Shown here in pieces: positions 11,039 through 19,578 of a stretch of DNA of 64,000 bases. Both the position numbers and the translations under genes were made by a program. The notes beneath the pieces are model-generated. The model did no database searches and was not told the DNA's origin. It saw only the letters and a program-made list of their open reading frames with translations. Numbering within the stretch: position 1 is the stretch's first letter; the number at the start of each line of letters is the position of its first letter. The DNA is from Plantactinospora alkalitolerans (GTDB taxonomy: Bacteria > Actinomycetota > Actinomycetes > Mycobacteriales > Micromonosporaceae), in NCBI RefSeq assembly GCF_015690345.1, contig NZ_JADPUN010000161.1:1-64000 (forward strand), read 5' to 3'.

Positions 11039-12390
11039 GCCCGAGCCTGCCGGGAGCCGTCCACCATCGACAGCGCGAGTGCGTGCTTGCACGGCCCCCG
11101 CTGTCCCTGCTGCTTCGCCCACCAGGGACACGAGCAGCTGTACCGGCCGTCGGGATGGCCGCGTACCCGGTAGACCTGGTCGCCGCTGCGTACCGTCGCG
11201 TTGGCACCGTCGCGCTCCACCGCGTGCGCCTCGACCAGCACCCGCGCGCCGACCAGCCGTGGGTTGTCCCGCTCGGCCCGCCCGGCGTCGTACGGCAGGA
11301 CACGGTGGAAGTACGCCCCCTGCGCGACGTCGAAGCCGACCCGGCCGGCCGTGCCGAGCTGTGCGAGCGCGGCGCGGACCCGGTCGGCGCCGATCCCCGC
11401 CGCGGTCGAGAGCGCGTCGACCTCGATGGTCGGATCCCAGGACAGCAGCACGCCGATCAGGTCGGCGTCGTCGGTCACGTCGTCTCCGGCCAGCGCGGTC
11501 AGGCTGGCCCCCTCGCCGGAGAAGCCCCGGTACGGTTCCGGGGAGAGCGTGAGCGACAACCGCAGCTCTCCGGTGTCCAGTTCCCAGGTGCTCGGCAACG
11601 GTGGGGAGCCGGTGGTGACGGTCGGCCCGTACACCCGGAGGGTCTTCGCGTAGCGCAGCATCCCGCGCAGCGTGGCCAGGCGGTCGGTGCCGGTCAGGCA
11701 GACGGCGCCCGGTACCGGTCGGGCGGTCAGCCGCAGCGACCGGCCGGCCGGCACCGCCCAGAGCACCGACCGGTCGCCGGCGCCGGGCAGTCGGCGCAGG
11801 AACGCGCCGGCTTCGACCGCGGATGTCTCGGCCCGGGGCGCGAAGTCCGCCGCGAGCACGTGGACCTCGGCGAAGCCCCGCAGCCAGCGGGCCGGCAGCG
11901 GGACCTTCCTCTCCACGACGGTACCGTCCATGGTGGAGACGGTGAGGTCGTCGGGTCCGACCGACAGGTGCAGCGGATCGATCCCGCCGACCCGGGCGAG
12001 CGCCGCCCGCAGCGGCGGATTGACGTCGACGTTGGTGGTGCCGTGCGCGACGATGTCGCCGTCGATGCCGGCGGGCAGCGCGTCGAGCCGGGCGTAGACG
12101 CCGCAGCAGCCGGAGAAGGACTCGAAGCGCAGCCGGTCGCGACTGCCGGTCACCACCGGGTCCAGGCTGGCCGGGGCGACCGGGCGGTGGTAGCGGGTGC
12201 GGGCGACCTCGGCGACGGCGAGCAGACCGGTCGCGGCCGCCCGGGGTGTGGTGAGGAACCCGGAGAAGAACCGGGGATTCGGCACCGGCCCGCCGCTGGT
12301 CTGTAGGGCGAGCCCGTCGGGGCGCAGCACGGAGGAACCGAGATACCGGTACGTCGCAACGGCGTTCACGGCTGCGGATGGTACGTGCAC
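11035..12390 (-). CDS. SWIM zinc-finger protein
   Basis: 451 residues. Near the C-terminus (about 418-440) is YSCSCPWWAKQQGQRGPCKH, a CxC-Xn-CxH SWIM motif known to bind zinc in nucleic-acid- or protein-binding proteins. The rest is a conserved-looking body (NPRFFSGFLTTPRAAATGLL, FESFSGCCGVYARLD) without other motifs I recognise. It is the first gene of a two-gene unit with the DUF6493-like gene. Function is unknown. Confidence 0.8.
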   Translation of the reverse strand: MHVPSAAVNAVATYRYLGSSVLRPDGLALQTSGGPVPNPRFFSGFLTTPRAAATGLLAVAEVARTRYHRPVAPASLDPVVTGSRDRLRFESFSGCCGVYARLDALPAGIDGDIVAHGTTNVDVNPPLRAALARVGGIDPLHLSVGPDDLTVSTMDGTVVERKVPLPARWLRGFAEVHVLAADFAPRAETSAVEAGAFLRRLPGAGDRSVLWAVPAGRSLRLTARPVPGAVCLTGTDRLATLRGMLRYAKTLRVYGPTVTTGSPPLPSTWELDTGELRLSLTLSPEPYRGFSGEGASLTALAGDDVTDDADLIGVLLSWDPTIEVDALSTAAGIGADRVRAALAQLGTAGRVGFDVAQGAYFHRVLPYDAGRAERDNPRLVGARVLVEAHAVERDGANATVRSGDQVYRVRGHPDGRYSCSCPWWAKQQGQRGPCKHALALSMVDGSRQARA

Positions 12391-12537
12391 CGACCGACAT
12401 CGCCGTCGGGGCAGTTCTGCCCGGCGACCGCCGCGTCGGTGGTTGTCCGAGGAGGTCGGGTCAGCCTGTCCGGGCAGCTCACCGGGACCGCGACCTTCGG
12501 GTGAAGCAGATCATGCGGGCTAGCCAACGGGAAGAAC

Positions 12538-12556
12538 GCTGGTTAGCCTAACCTAA
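12538..12556. promoter_or_regulatory. IdeR/DmdR-type iron box
   Basis: The reverse strand reads TTAGGTTAGGCTAACCAGC, agreeing with the dyad consensus TTAGGTTAGSCTAACCTAA at 16 of 19 positions by my count. It lies about 50 bases before the siderophore-binding lipoprotein gene. In actinobacteria the iron-loaded IdeR/DmdR repressor binds such boxes, so the operon is expected to be on under iron limitation. Confidence 0.85.
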
Positions 12557-12604
12557 CTCCGAGCCGCTGCGGCTCGGTCGAACCGAGAGAACGGAATCCT
12601 CACC

Positions 12605-13612
12605 ATGCGCGCATGGCGTCCGATCCTCGCCGTGACCGCGTTGAGCGTCGTGCTCGCCGGCTGCGGCGGCCGCTCCGACACCGGCGAGACTCCCGCCGCC
12701 GCCGATGGACCCTGGTCCTTCACCGACGGGTCCGGCCAGGTGGTCAAGGCGGACAAAATTCCCACCAGGATCATCGCGCACGCGGGTGAGGCGGCAGCCC
12801 TGATGTCCTTCGGCATCAAGCCGGTCGGCATCTACTCCGACGAGCCGGTCAAGACCGACCCCAACCTGCGCAACCTCGACCTGACCGGGATCGAGATCCT
12901 CGGCGAGGAGTGGGGAAAGATCAACGTCGAGAAGGCCGCCGCCCTGCGACCGGACCTCATCGTCGGCGACTGGTGGCCGGCGGAGAAGGCGCACAGCGGC
13001 ATGGAGGAAGGCGTCGACGCGCAGAGCAAGAAACTCGCCGAACTGGCCCCGGTCGCCGGAGTCACCCAGGGTAAGTCGATCGTCGCGCTGGCCGAGGGGT
13101 ACGAGGACCTCGCCGAGAGCCTCGGCGCCGACGTGGACAAGCCGGAGATCGCGGCGAACAAGACGCGCTTCGAGGAGGCGGTCACCGCCTTCAAGGCCGC
13201 GACCGCGGGCAAGCCCGGTCTGACGGTCGCGGCGATGTCCCCCGCCGACGACAAGATGTACGTGGCCAACCCCGAGTACGCGCCCGAACTGCTGGACCTG
13301 CAGAGCTGGGGGCTGAAGGTGATCAACCCGGGCAGCCCCGACCCCGGCTTCCCGTACTGGGAGAACCTCAGCTGGGAGAACGCGGACAAGTACCAGCCGG
13401 ACCTGATCCTGTGGGACGGCCGCTCCTTCACCCCGACGGCCAACGCCGAGTGGGGCGGGAAGCAGCCGACCTGGTTCAAGATCAAGGCTGCCAAGGCCGG
13501 CGCCGCCGTCTCCTGGCCGGCGTTCTGGCTGCACACGTACGGCGACTTCGCCATCGAACTGAACAAACTGACCGAGGCGGTCAAGGCCGCGGATCCGAAT
13601 GTCGGCAACTAG
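12605..13612 (+). CDS. Iron-siderophore ABC transporter binding lipoprotein
   Basis: 335 residues with lipoprotein signal ending LSVVLAGCGG (lipobox Cys about 20). The body is a FepB/FhuD-type helical-backbone binding protein: PTRIIAHAGEAAALMSFGIK, KAAALRPDLIVGDWW, LLDLQSWGLKVINPG. It captures ferric-siderophore outside the membrane for the two permeases and ATPase downstream. No siderophore synthesis genes are nearby, so a xenosiderophore or one made elsewhere is likely. Confidence 0.9.
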   Translation: MRAWRPILAVTALSVVLAGCGGRSDTGETPAAADGPWSFTDGSGQVVKADKIPTRIIAHAGEAAALMSFGIKPVGIYSDEPVKTDPNLRNLDLTGIEILGEEWGKINVEKAAALRPDLIVGDWWPAEKAHSGMEEGVDAQSKKLAELAPVAGVTQGKSIVALAEGYEDLAESLGADVDKPEIAANKTRFEEAVTAFKAATAGKPGLTVAAMSPADDKMYVANPEYAPELLDLQSWGLKVINPGSPDPGFPYWENLSWENADKYQPDLILWDGRSFTPTANAEWGGKQPTWFKIKAAKAGAAVSWPAFWLHTYGDFAIELNKLTEAVKAADPNVGN

Positions 13613-14651
13613 CCGGTACGCGACGCGCACCCCGGCGCGCGGCGGGCGCCGGGCCATCGCACTCGGCCCCGGGCTCGCCGCGCTCGGCGTGCTCCTCGCC
13701 GTCGTCGCGTTCCTGAGCATCACGATGGGCTCCCGTTCCATCGGCCTGTCCGAGGTACTGCGCGCGCTCGGAAACCTGGACACCGACGGGTCGATCACCA
13801 GTACGGTCACGCTGGAGCTGCGGGTACCCCGTACCCTGCTCGGCATCCTGGTCGGCGCCGCGCTCGGCGTCGCCGGGGCGATCCTGCAGGGCGTCACCCG
13901 CAACCCGCTCGCCGACGCCGGGTTCATGGGCATCAACTCCGGCGCCGCGGCCTTCGTCGTCGTCGCCGTCACCGTGCTCGGCGTACGCGGCGTCGGCGTC
14001 TACATCTGGTTCGCCTTCGCGGGAGCGATCGCCGCGCTGGCCCTGGTGTACGCGATCGCGTCGCTGGGCCGGGAGGGCGCCACCCCGGTCAAGCTGGCCC
14101 TGGCCGGAGCGGCGGTCACCGCCGGTCTCGTCTCGGTGACCACCGGAATCGTGATGACGAACGTGGACGCGCTCAACGAGCTGCGTTTCTGGCAGGTCGG
14201 ATCGCTCGCCGGCCGGTACACCCCGGTCCTGACCGGGGTCGCGCCGTTCCTGCTGCTCGGCCTGGCCGCGTCCCTCGGATTCGGGCGTGCCCTCAACGGC
14301 CTCGCGCTCGGCGAGGACACCGCCCGCGGCCTCGGCCAGCACGTCACCCGGACCCGCGCGGCCGCCTTCGCCGTGGTCGCCCTGCTCGCCGGCGCGGCCA
14401 CCGCCGCCTGCGGACCGATCATCTTCGTCGGTCTGGTCGTGCCGCACCTGGCCCGGCTGCTCTGCGGCCCCGACTACCGGTGGATCCTGCCCTACTCCAT
14501 GGTGCTGGCGCCGATCGTGCTGCTCCTCGCCGACGTGCTGGGCCGGGTCGCGGCCGCCCCCGACGAGTTGCAGGTCGGCGTGGTGCTCGGCGTGATCGGT
14601 GCGCCCGCGTTCGTGGCGATCGTGCGCTACAGCCGGCTCTCGGAGGTGTGA
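13599..14651 (+). CDS. FecCD-family siderophore permease 1
   Basis: 350-residue polytopic protein with the family signatures LRVPRTLLGILVGAALGVAG, GVTRNPLADAGFMGINSGA and PHLARLLCG. It overlaps the binding-protein gene by 14 bases at ATG 13599. It pairs with the second permease to form the import channel. Confidence 0.92.
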   Translation: MSATSRYATRTPARGGRRAIALGPGLAALGVLLAVVAFLSITMGSRSIGLSEVLRALGNLDTDGSITSTVTLELRVPRTLLGILVGAALGVAGAILQGVTRNPLADAGFMGINSGAAAFVVVAVTVLGVRGVGVYIWFAFAGAIAALALVYAIASLGREGATPVKLALAGAAVTAGLVSVTTGIVMTNVDALNELRFWQVGSLAGRYTPVLTGVAPFLLLGLAASLGFGRALNGLALGEDTARGLGQHVTRTRAAAFAVVALLAGAATAACGPIIFVGLVVPHLARLLCGPDYRWILPYSMVLAPIVLLLADVLGRVAAAPDELQVGVVLGVIGAPAFVAIVRYSRLSEV

Positions 14652-14655
14652 GCCG

Positions 14656-15723
14656 ATGACCGCGACAACGCATCCGGCCACCGCCCCGACCGGCACCGCG
14701 GCGTCGGCACTGCGCGGCAACCGGCGGCGTCGCCGCGCCCGTTCCGTCCTGGTGACCTGTGCCCTGACCGTGGCGGTGGCCGCGCTCTTCGTCCTCACCA
14801 TGATGGTGGGCAGCTTCCGGATCGGCGCCGGCGAGGTCGTGGCATCGGTGCTGCACCTGTCCGACAACCCCAGCGTCGACTTCGTCGTCCGCGGCCTACG
14901 ACTGCCCACCGCCGCCACCGCGCTGACGGTCGGCCTCGCGCTCGGCGCCTCCGGGACGATCTTCCAACAACTGCTGCGCAACCCGCTCGCCTCGCCGGAC
15001 TTCGTCGGCATCACCTCCGGCGCCGGGTTCGCCGCAGTCACCGGAATCGTCCTGCTCCAGGCCGGTGGACTCGTCGTCAGCGGGCTCGCCCTCGGCGGCG
15101 CGGTCGTCGCCGGCCTGCTCATGTACGTGCTGGCCTGGCGCGACGGCGTCACCGGCTACCGGTTCATCCTCATCGGCATCGGTGCGTCGGTCTTCTTCGA
15201 CGGTCTTGTCGGCTACGTGCTCAGCCGGGCCCGGCTCTTCGAGGCCCGCCAGGCGATGCACTGGCTGACCGGCTCCGTCGGGCAGGCCAGCGGCGACGAA
15301 CTACGGCTGCTCTGCGCTGCCCTGCTCGTCCTGCTGCCCGTCGCGGTGCTGCTCCAGCGGCCGCTGCGGGCCCTCGAACTCGGCGACGACGCGGCCCGGA
15401 CCCTGGGTACCCGGCCCGACCTGAGCCGAGCCGGCCTGCTCGCCACCGCCGTCGTGCTGGTCGCCCTGGCGGTCGCGGTGGCCGGCCCCATCGTCTTCGT
15501 GGCCCTCGTCGCGGGGCCGATCGCCAACCGCCTGCTCGGCCCGGCCACCGGTGGGATCGTCCCCGCCGCGCTGGTCGGCGCCGCACTGTTGCTCACCGCC
15601 GACCTCGTCGCCGTGCACCTGATGCCCACGCCGCTGCCCACCGGCGTGGTGACCGGCGCGGTCGGTGCTCCGTATCTGCTGTGGCTGCTGGCCACCACCA
15701 ACCGGCAAGGAGCGGGCGGATGA
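14656..15723 (+). CDS. FecCD-family siderophore permease 2
   Basis: 355 residues from ATG 14656, chosen because GGAGGTG lies about eight bases upstream and the first gene stops at 14651. Signatures are LRLPTAATALTVGLALGASG, QQLLRNPLASPDFVGITSGA and FVALVAGPIANRLLG. It forms the heteromeric channel with the preceding permease. Confidence 0.92.
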   Translation: MTATTHPATAPTGTAASALRGNRRRRRARSVLVTCALTVAVAALFVLTMMVGSFRIGAGEVVASVLHLSDNPSVDFVVRGLRLPTAATALTVGLALGASGTIFQQLLRNPLASPDFVGITSGAGFAAVTGIVLLQAGGLVVSGLALGGAVVAGLLMYVLAWRDGVTGYRFILIGIGASVFFDGLVGYVLSRARLFEARQAMHWLTGSVGQASGDELRLLCAALLVLLPVAVLLQRPLRALELGDDAARTLGTRPDLSRAGLLATAVVLVALAVAVAGPIVFVALVAGPIANRLLGPATGGIVPAALVGAALLLTADLVAVHLMPTPLPTGVVTGAVGAPYLLWLLATTNRQGAGG

Positions 15724-16493
15724 CCCGACTGCGCGCCGAGGGACTGACCCTCGGATACGACGACCGGACCGTTGTCGCCAACCTCGACGTCACGGTGCTC
15801 GACGGCCGGATCACCGCGATCGTCGGTGCCAACGCCTGCGGCAAGTCCACCCTGCTGCGCGGCCTGGCCCGGTTGCTGCCGGCCCGCGACGGCGCCGTCT
15901 ACCTCGACGGCCGGGCCGTCGCCGACATGCGTACCGCCGACGTGGCGAAGGTGCTCGGGCTGCTTCCGCAGACCCCGGTCGCGCCGGACGGCATCACCGT
16001 CGCCGACCTCGTCTCGCGCGGCCGCTACCCGCACCAGGGCTGGTTCCGGCGCTGGACCGACCGCGACCACGACGCGGTCACCCGGGCACTCGACGCCACC
16101 GGCACCACGGACCTGATCGACCGTCCGATCCGGGACCTGTCCGGTGGCCAACGCCAGCGTGTCTGGGTCGCCATGGCCCTGGCCCAGGAAACCGACCTGC
16201 TGCTGCTCGACGAGCCCACCACCTACCTGGACATCAACCACCAGGTCGAACTGCTGCGGCTGCTCCGCACGTTGAACGCCCAGTCCGGCAAGACCATCGT
16301 CGTCGTCCTGCACGATCTCAACCTCGCCTGCCGCTTCTGCGACCACATCATCGCGATGTCGGACGGCGCGATCGTGGCCGAAGGCACCCCGGCCGACGTG
16401 GTCAGCGCCGAACTGGTCCAGAAGGTCTTCGGGCTCGACTGCCTCGTCGTACCCGATCCCGTCGCCGGCACTCCGATGGTGGTGCCCGTCTGA
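15720..16493 (+). CDS. Siderophore ABC transporter ATPase
   Basis: 257 residues from ATG 15720, which overlaps the preceding TGA (ATGA). Walker A is IVGANACGKSTLLRGL, with Cys in place of the usual Gly/Ala before GK. The signature is LSGGQRQRVWVAMALAQ, Walker B DLLLLDEPTTYLDINHQ and the switch His is in VLHDLN. It is FepC/FecE-like and energises the two permeases. Confidence 0.92.
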   Translation: MTRLRAEGLTLGYDDRTVVANLDVTVLDGRITAIVGANACGKSTLLRGLARLLPARDGAVYLDGRAVADMRTADVAKVLGLLPQTPVAPDGITVADLVSRGRYPHQGWFRRWTDRDHDAVTRALDATGTTDLIDRPIRDLSGGQRQRVWVAMALAQETDLLLLDEPTTYLDINHQVELLRLLRTLNAQSGKTIVVVLHDLNLACRFCDHIIAMSDGAIVAEGTPADVVSAELVQKVFGLDCLVVPDPVAGTPMVVPV

Positions 16494-16502
16494 CCGTTCT
16501 GG

Positions 16503-16540
16503 CTGCCCGACGGGTTCCCCGGTCGGCGGCGGCCGGGCAG
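16503..16540 (+). terminator. Stem-loop after siderophore operon
   Basis: CTGCCCG at 16503-16509 pairs with CGGGCAG at 16534-16540 just past the ATPase stop. No U run follows. Terminator by position and stem only. Confidence 0.4.
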
Positions 16541-16609
16541 GCACGGTCGTACCGGGTTACGCTCCGGTAGCACTGGGCGAGATGGCATGGGTGGGATAGA
16601 CACGATTGC

Positions 16610-19309
16610 ATGCGTAGATTCCTGATCTCGGCCGCGCTCGTCCTGACGCTGGCAGCGGGGGCGGCCGGGCAGGCGGGAGCCGCTCCTCCCACAAGCCCTC
16701 CGCCATCCTCGGCAGCCGACGGATGGTCGGTGACCGACGGCAGGCTGACCTGGCGCTCGGGCCAGCGGGTGCCGATGGGCGACGCCGCCGTGGAGTTCTG
16801 GTCGGGCGACAAGCGGCTCGGTCGGCCCCGCCCCCACCCGGACGGTCGGACCTTCAGCCTCGGGCTGAGCGGATCCGTCCGGCTCGACGATCTGACGGTA
16901 CGGGCCGGCGGCGGGCGCATCGACCAGGCTCCACCGCGCGGCACCCGCCGGTCCGCGCCCCCCGCCGGGTCGGCCCCGCAGCCGGCCGGTGCCGTCGATC
17001 CCGGCGTCGCCGGGCCCTACCGGTCGATCACCGGGGAATACGACCTGCCCGCCGTCAAACTGCCCGACCTTCCGGAGAAGGTCGAGATGCGGGCCGTCGT
17101 GGTCGCACCGCAGGGTACGTCCGGCACCCGGCCCCTCGCCCTGTTCCTGCACGGCCGGCACACCGTCTGCTACCGCGCCGACGAGGAGGTGCCCCAGCAG
17201 TGGCCGTGCCCGGCCGGCACCGACCCGGTCCCGAGCCACCGTGGTTATCCGCAGGCCCAGCGACTGCTCGCCTCGCAGGGCTACGTGACCGTGTCCATCT
17301 CGGCGAACGGGGTCAACGGTCAGGACTGGGAGGCCGAGGACGGCGGCGCCCAGGCCCGCTCCTCGCTCGTCCGGCTGCACCTGGCGAAGTGGGCCGACTG
17401 GGCGGGTGCCGGACGCGCCGCCGCACCGGCGATCGTGCGCGCCGCGCCGCGAGCCGACCTGTCCCGGGTGTTCCTGATGGGCCACTCCCGAGGCGGCGAG
17501 GGCGTCAGCCGCGCGGCGATGGACTCGCTCACCCCACCGCCCGCCGTGCGGGACGGCTACCACGGCAGCGTCCGCTGGACCATCCGCGGCCTGCTGCTCA
17601 TCGGTCCCACCATCTTCGGCCACGATCCCGTCCCGGACGTCCCGTCGGCCACGATCCTGCCCGGTTGCGACGGTGACGTCGCCGAACTGCCGGGCCAGCT
17701 GTTCGTCGACGAGACCCGGGGTGTCGGCCGCGGCCGAGCCCTGCACAGCGCGCTGTACGTGGTCGGCGCCAACCACAACTTCTTCAACACCGAGTGGACG
17801 CCCGGTCAGTCCGCGGCACCGTCCACGGACGACTTCCCTACCGGTGACGAGCCCGACCCGGTCTGCTCCCCCGGTACCGCGACCCGGCTCACCCCGGCGC
17901 AGCAGCAGACCGTCGGCGCGACCTACATCGCCGCCGCCGCGCGGCTCTTCGTCGACGGCGACGACCGGGTCCGACCACTGCTCGACGGCAGCGGCCTGCG
18001 GACACCCTCCGCCGACCCGGCCCGGGTGCTCAGCCAGGCACTGGGCGGCAACCGGACCCCGCTGATCATCCCGGACCCGTCGGTGACGGTCTCCGGTGGC
18101 GCGCGGATCTGCGACCAGGTCAGCTACGAGGCGGACCGGTCCTGCATCGAGCCGGAGGACCGGAACGCCCGTCTGGGGCACTTCGTGCCGTTCGTCTGGA
18201 CCATCCCCGAGCCCGGCCGGTACGCGGCGGCGCTGAACTGGTCCGCCGCCGACAGGCCGATCCGGCTGTCCCCGGCCCGGCCCGTTCCCGTCACCGGAGC
18301 CCGTGACCTGGCGCTGCGCCTGATCGTCCCGCCGAACACGACCGGAACCCGGTTCGGCGTCACCGTCGTCGGCACGGACGGCCACCGCACCGCACTGGGC
18401 GACGTACGGATCGACGGCCTGCCCGGCACCGACAGGACGACGTCGTACTGGGGTCAGGAGGTACGGGTGCCACTCAGGGGCGCGCCCGCGAGGCTGGCCG
18501 CCATCGAACTCACGCCCCGTACCGCAACTGGCCGCGCCTGGCTGCTCGACGCGTGGGGCTGGAAGCCGGGCACGCCCGACCCGCGCGCGACACCCCCGCC
18601 GAGGCTCGACCTCGGCACGCTCACGGTCGCCGAGGGCAATTCCGGCACGAAGACGTACGAGATCCCGGTGACCGTCACCGGACGCGGCGGCGGGAAGGTG
18701 TGGCTGTTCCTGACCGATCTCACGACGTTCACCAGACGTACCTGGCTGGCCACCGTCCGGTCCGGCCAGCGAACCATTCCGGTGCCGATCGAGGTCACCG
18801 GTGACACCCTGTGGAACTACACCGAGGAGTACACGCTCACCGCCAAGGCGGAACGGGGATTCGTGATCGGCAGCTACGTCGGCGGGATCTCCGCCCTCAA
18901 CGACGATCCGGAACCGATCCTGTCCGTCGAGTCCGCCTCCGCCCGGGTCGCCGAGGGCGAGACGTTGACCTGGCGCTTCTCCGCGTCCGCGCCGACCGAG
19001 ACGGGCATCTTCCTGATCACCGTGCCGCAGCCCCCGGCCACCGGCGTCGAGCTGTCCAGCACGGACGTCGACCCGGTCTGGTTCGTCGACAACGCGTTCG
19101 AGCCGGTGGAACCGGCAAGGCCGCTGTCGCAGACCCTGCTGATGCCGTACGTGTACATCGACGCGAGCACGAACACCGGCGAGGTAACCGTCCCGACGGT
19201 CGCCGACTCGGTGGCCGAGCCCGACGAGGTGGTCGAGCTGCACTTCGCCGAGACGGAGGAAGGGCCGGTGCCGAGCACGGTGCTGACCGGCGTGGTGGCC
19301 GACGGCTGA
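16610..19309 (+). CDS. Large secreted alpha/beta hydrolase with C-terminal Calx-beta-like modules
   Basis: 899 residues with a clear Sec signal (MRRFLISAALVLTLAAGAAG, cleavage near AGA/AP). A hydrolase domain (about 140-480) carries LALFLHGRH for the oxyanion loop and nucleophile elbow FLMGHSRGGEG with Ser near 292; GANHNFFN is a candidate His region. The last 250 residues contain two Calx-beta-like stretches (LDLGTLTVAEGNSGTKTYEI and LSVESASARVAEGETLTWRF). An esterase/lipase role is inferred from the fold; the substrate is unknown. Confidence 0.75.
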   Translation: MRRFLISAALVLTLAAGAAGQAGAAPPTSPPPSSAADGWSVTDGRLTWRSGQRVPMGDAAVEFWSGDKRLGRPRPHPDGRTFSLGLSGSVRLDDLTVRAGGGRIDQAPPRGTRRSAPPAGSAPQPAGAVDPGVAGPYRSITGEYDLPAVKLPDLPEKVEMRAVVVAPQGTSGTRPLALFLHGRHTVCYRADEEVPQQWPCPAGTDPVPSHRGYPQAQRLLASQGYVTVSISANGVNGQDWEAEDGGAQARSSLVRLHLAKWADWAGAGRAAAPAIVRAAPRADLSRVFLMGHSRGGEGVSRAAMDSLTPPPAVRDGYHGSVRWTIRGLLLIGPTIFGHDPVPDVPSATILPGCDGDVAELPGQLFVDETRGVGRGRALHSALYVVGANHNFFNTEWTPGQSAAPSTDDFPTGDEPDPVCSPGTATRLTPAQQQTVGATYIAAAARLFVDGDDRVRPLLDGSGLRTPSADPARVLSQALGGNRTPLIIPDPSVTVSGGARICDQVSYEADRSCIEPEDRNARLGHFVPFVWTIPEPGRYAAALNWSAADRPIRLSPARPVPVTGARDLALRLIVPPNTTGTRFGVTVVGTDGHRTALGDVRIDGLPGTDRTTSYWGQEVRVPLRGAPARLAAIELTPRTATGRAWLLDAWGWKPGTPDPRATPPPRLDLGTLTVAEGNSGTKTYEIPVTVTGRGGGKVWLFLTDLTTFTRRTWLATVRSGQRTIPVPIEVTGDTLWNYTEEYTLTAKAERGFVIGSYVGGISALNDDPEPILSVESASARVAEGETLTWRFSASAPTETGIFLITVPQPPATGVELSSTDVDPVWFVDNAFEPVEPARPLSQTLLMPYVYIDASTNTGEVTVPTVADSVAEPDEVVELHFAETEEGPVPSTVLTGVVADG

Positions 19310-19315
19310 CCCGGT

Positions 19316-19353
19316 CGGCCCGGGGGCGTACCCGCCGGTGCGTCCCCGGGCCG
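19316..19353 (+). terminator. Strong stem-loop terminator
   Basis: CGGCCCGGGGGCG pairs with CGTCCCCGGGCCG over 13 positions with one G-U pair, around a 12-base loop, immediately downstream of the hydrolase stop codon. It is a convincing GC-rich terminator even without a U tract. Confidence 0.7.
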
Positions 19354-19578
19354 GACGCGGCGGTCTCGTCGTCGCCGTCCCCTTCGGCGGCGGTCAGCAC
19401 CGTGCCGACCACGAACTCCCACTCGCCCTCGTCTCACCGCGTGTGCCGCTCCGCCGGCACGCCCGGTCACCCTGCCGGCCGCCCTGAGTGCGACGGAGCA
19501 CACCGGGTACCCCACGGCCCTACAACCAGCAGCAGGGCGGCCGGGCCCGACCTCGTCCCGCGCACGGAAGGAGCCGAC

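Noticed and set aside
11039-12400. Upstream extension of the DUF6493-like frame to 12400 (total 1305 codons).
   Set aside because: It lies antisense-frame over the SWIM gene, is Arg/Pro-rich without folds, and the GTG at 11038 overlapping the SWIM stop explains the true start.
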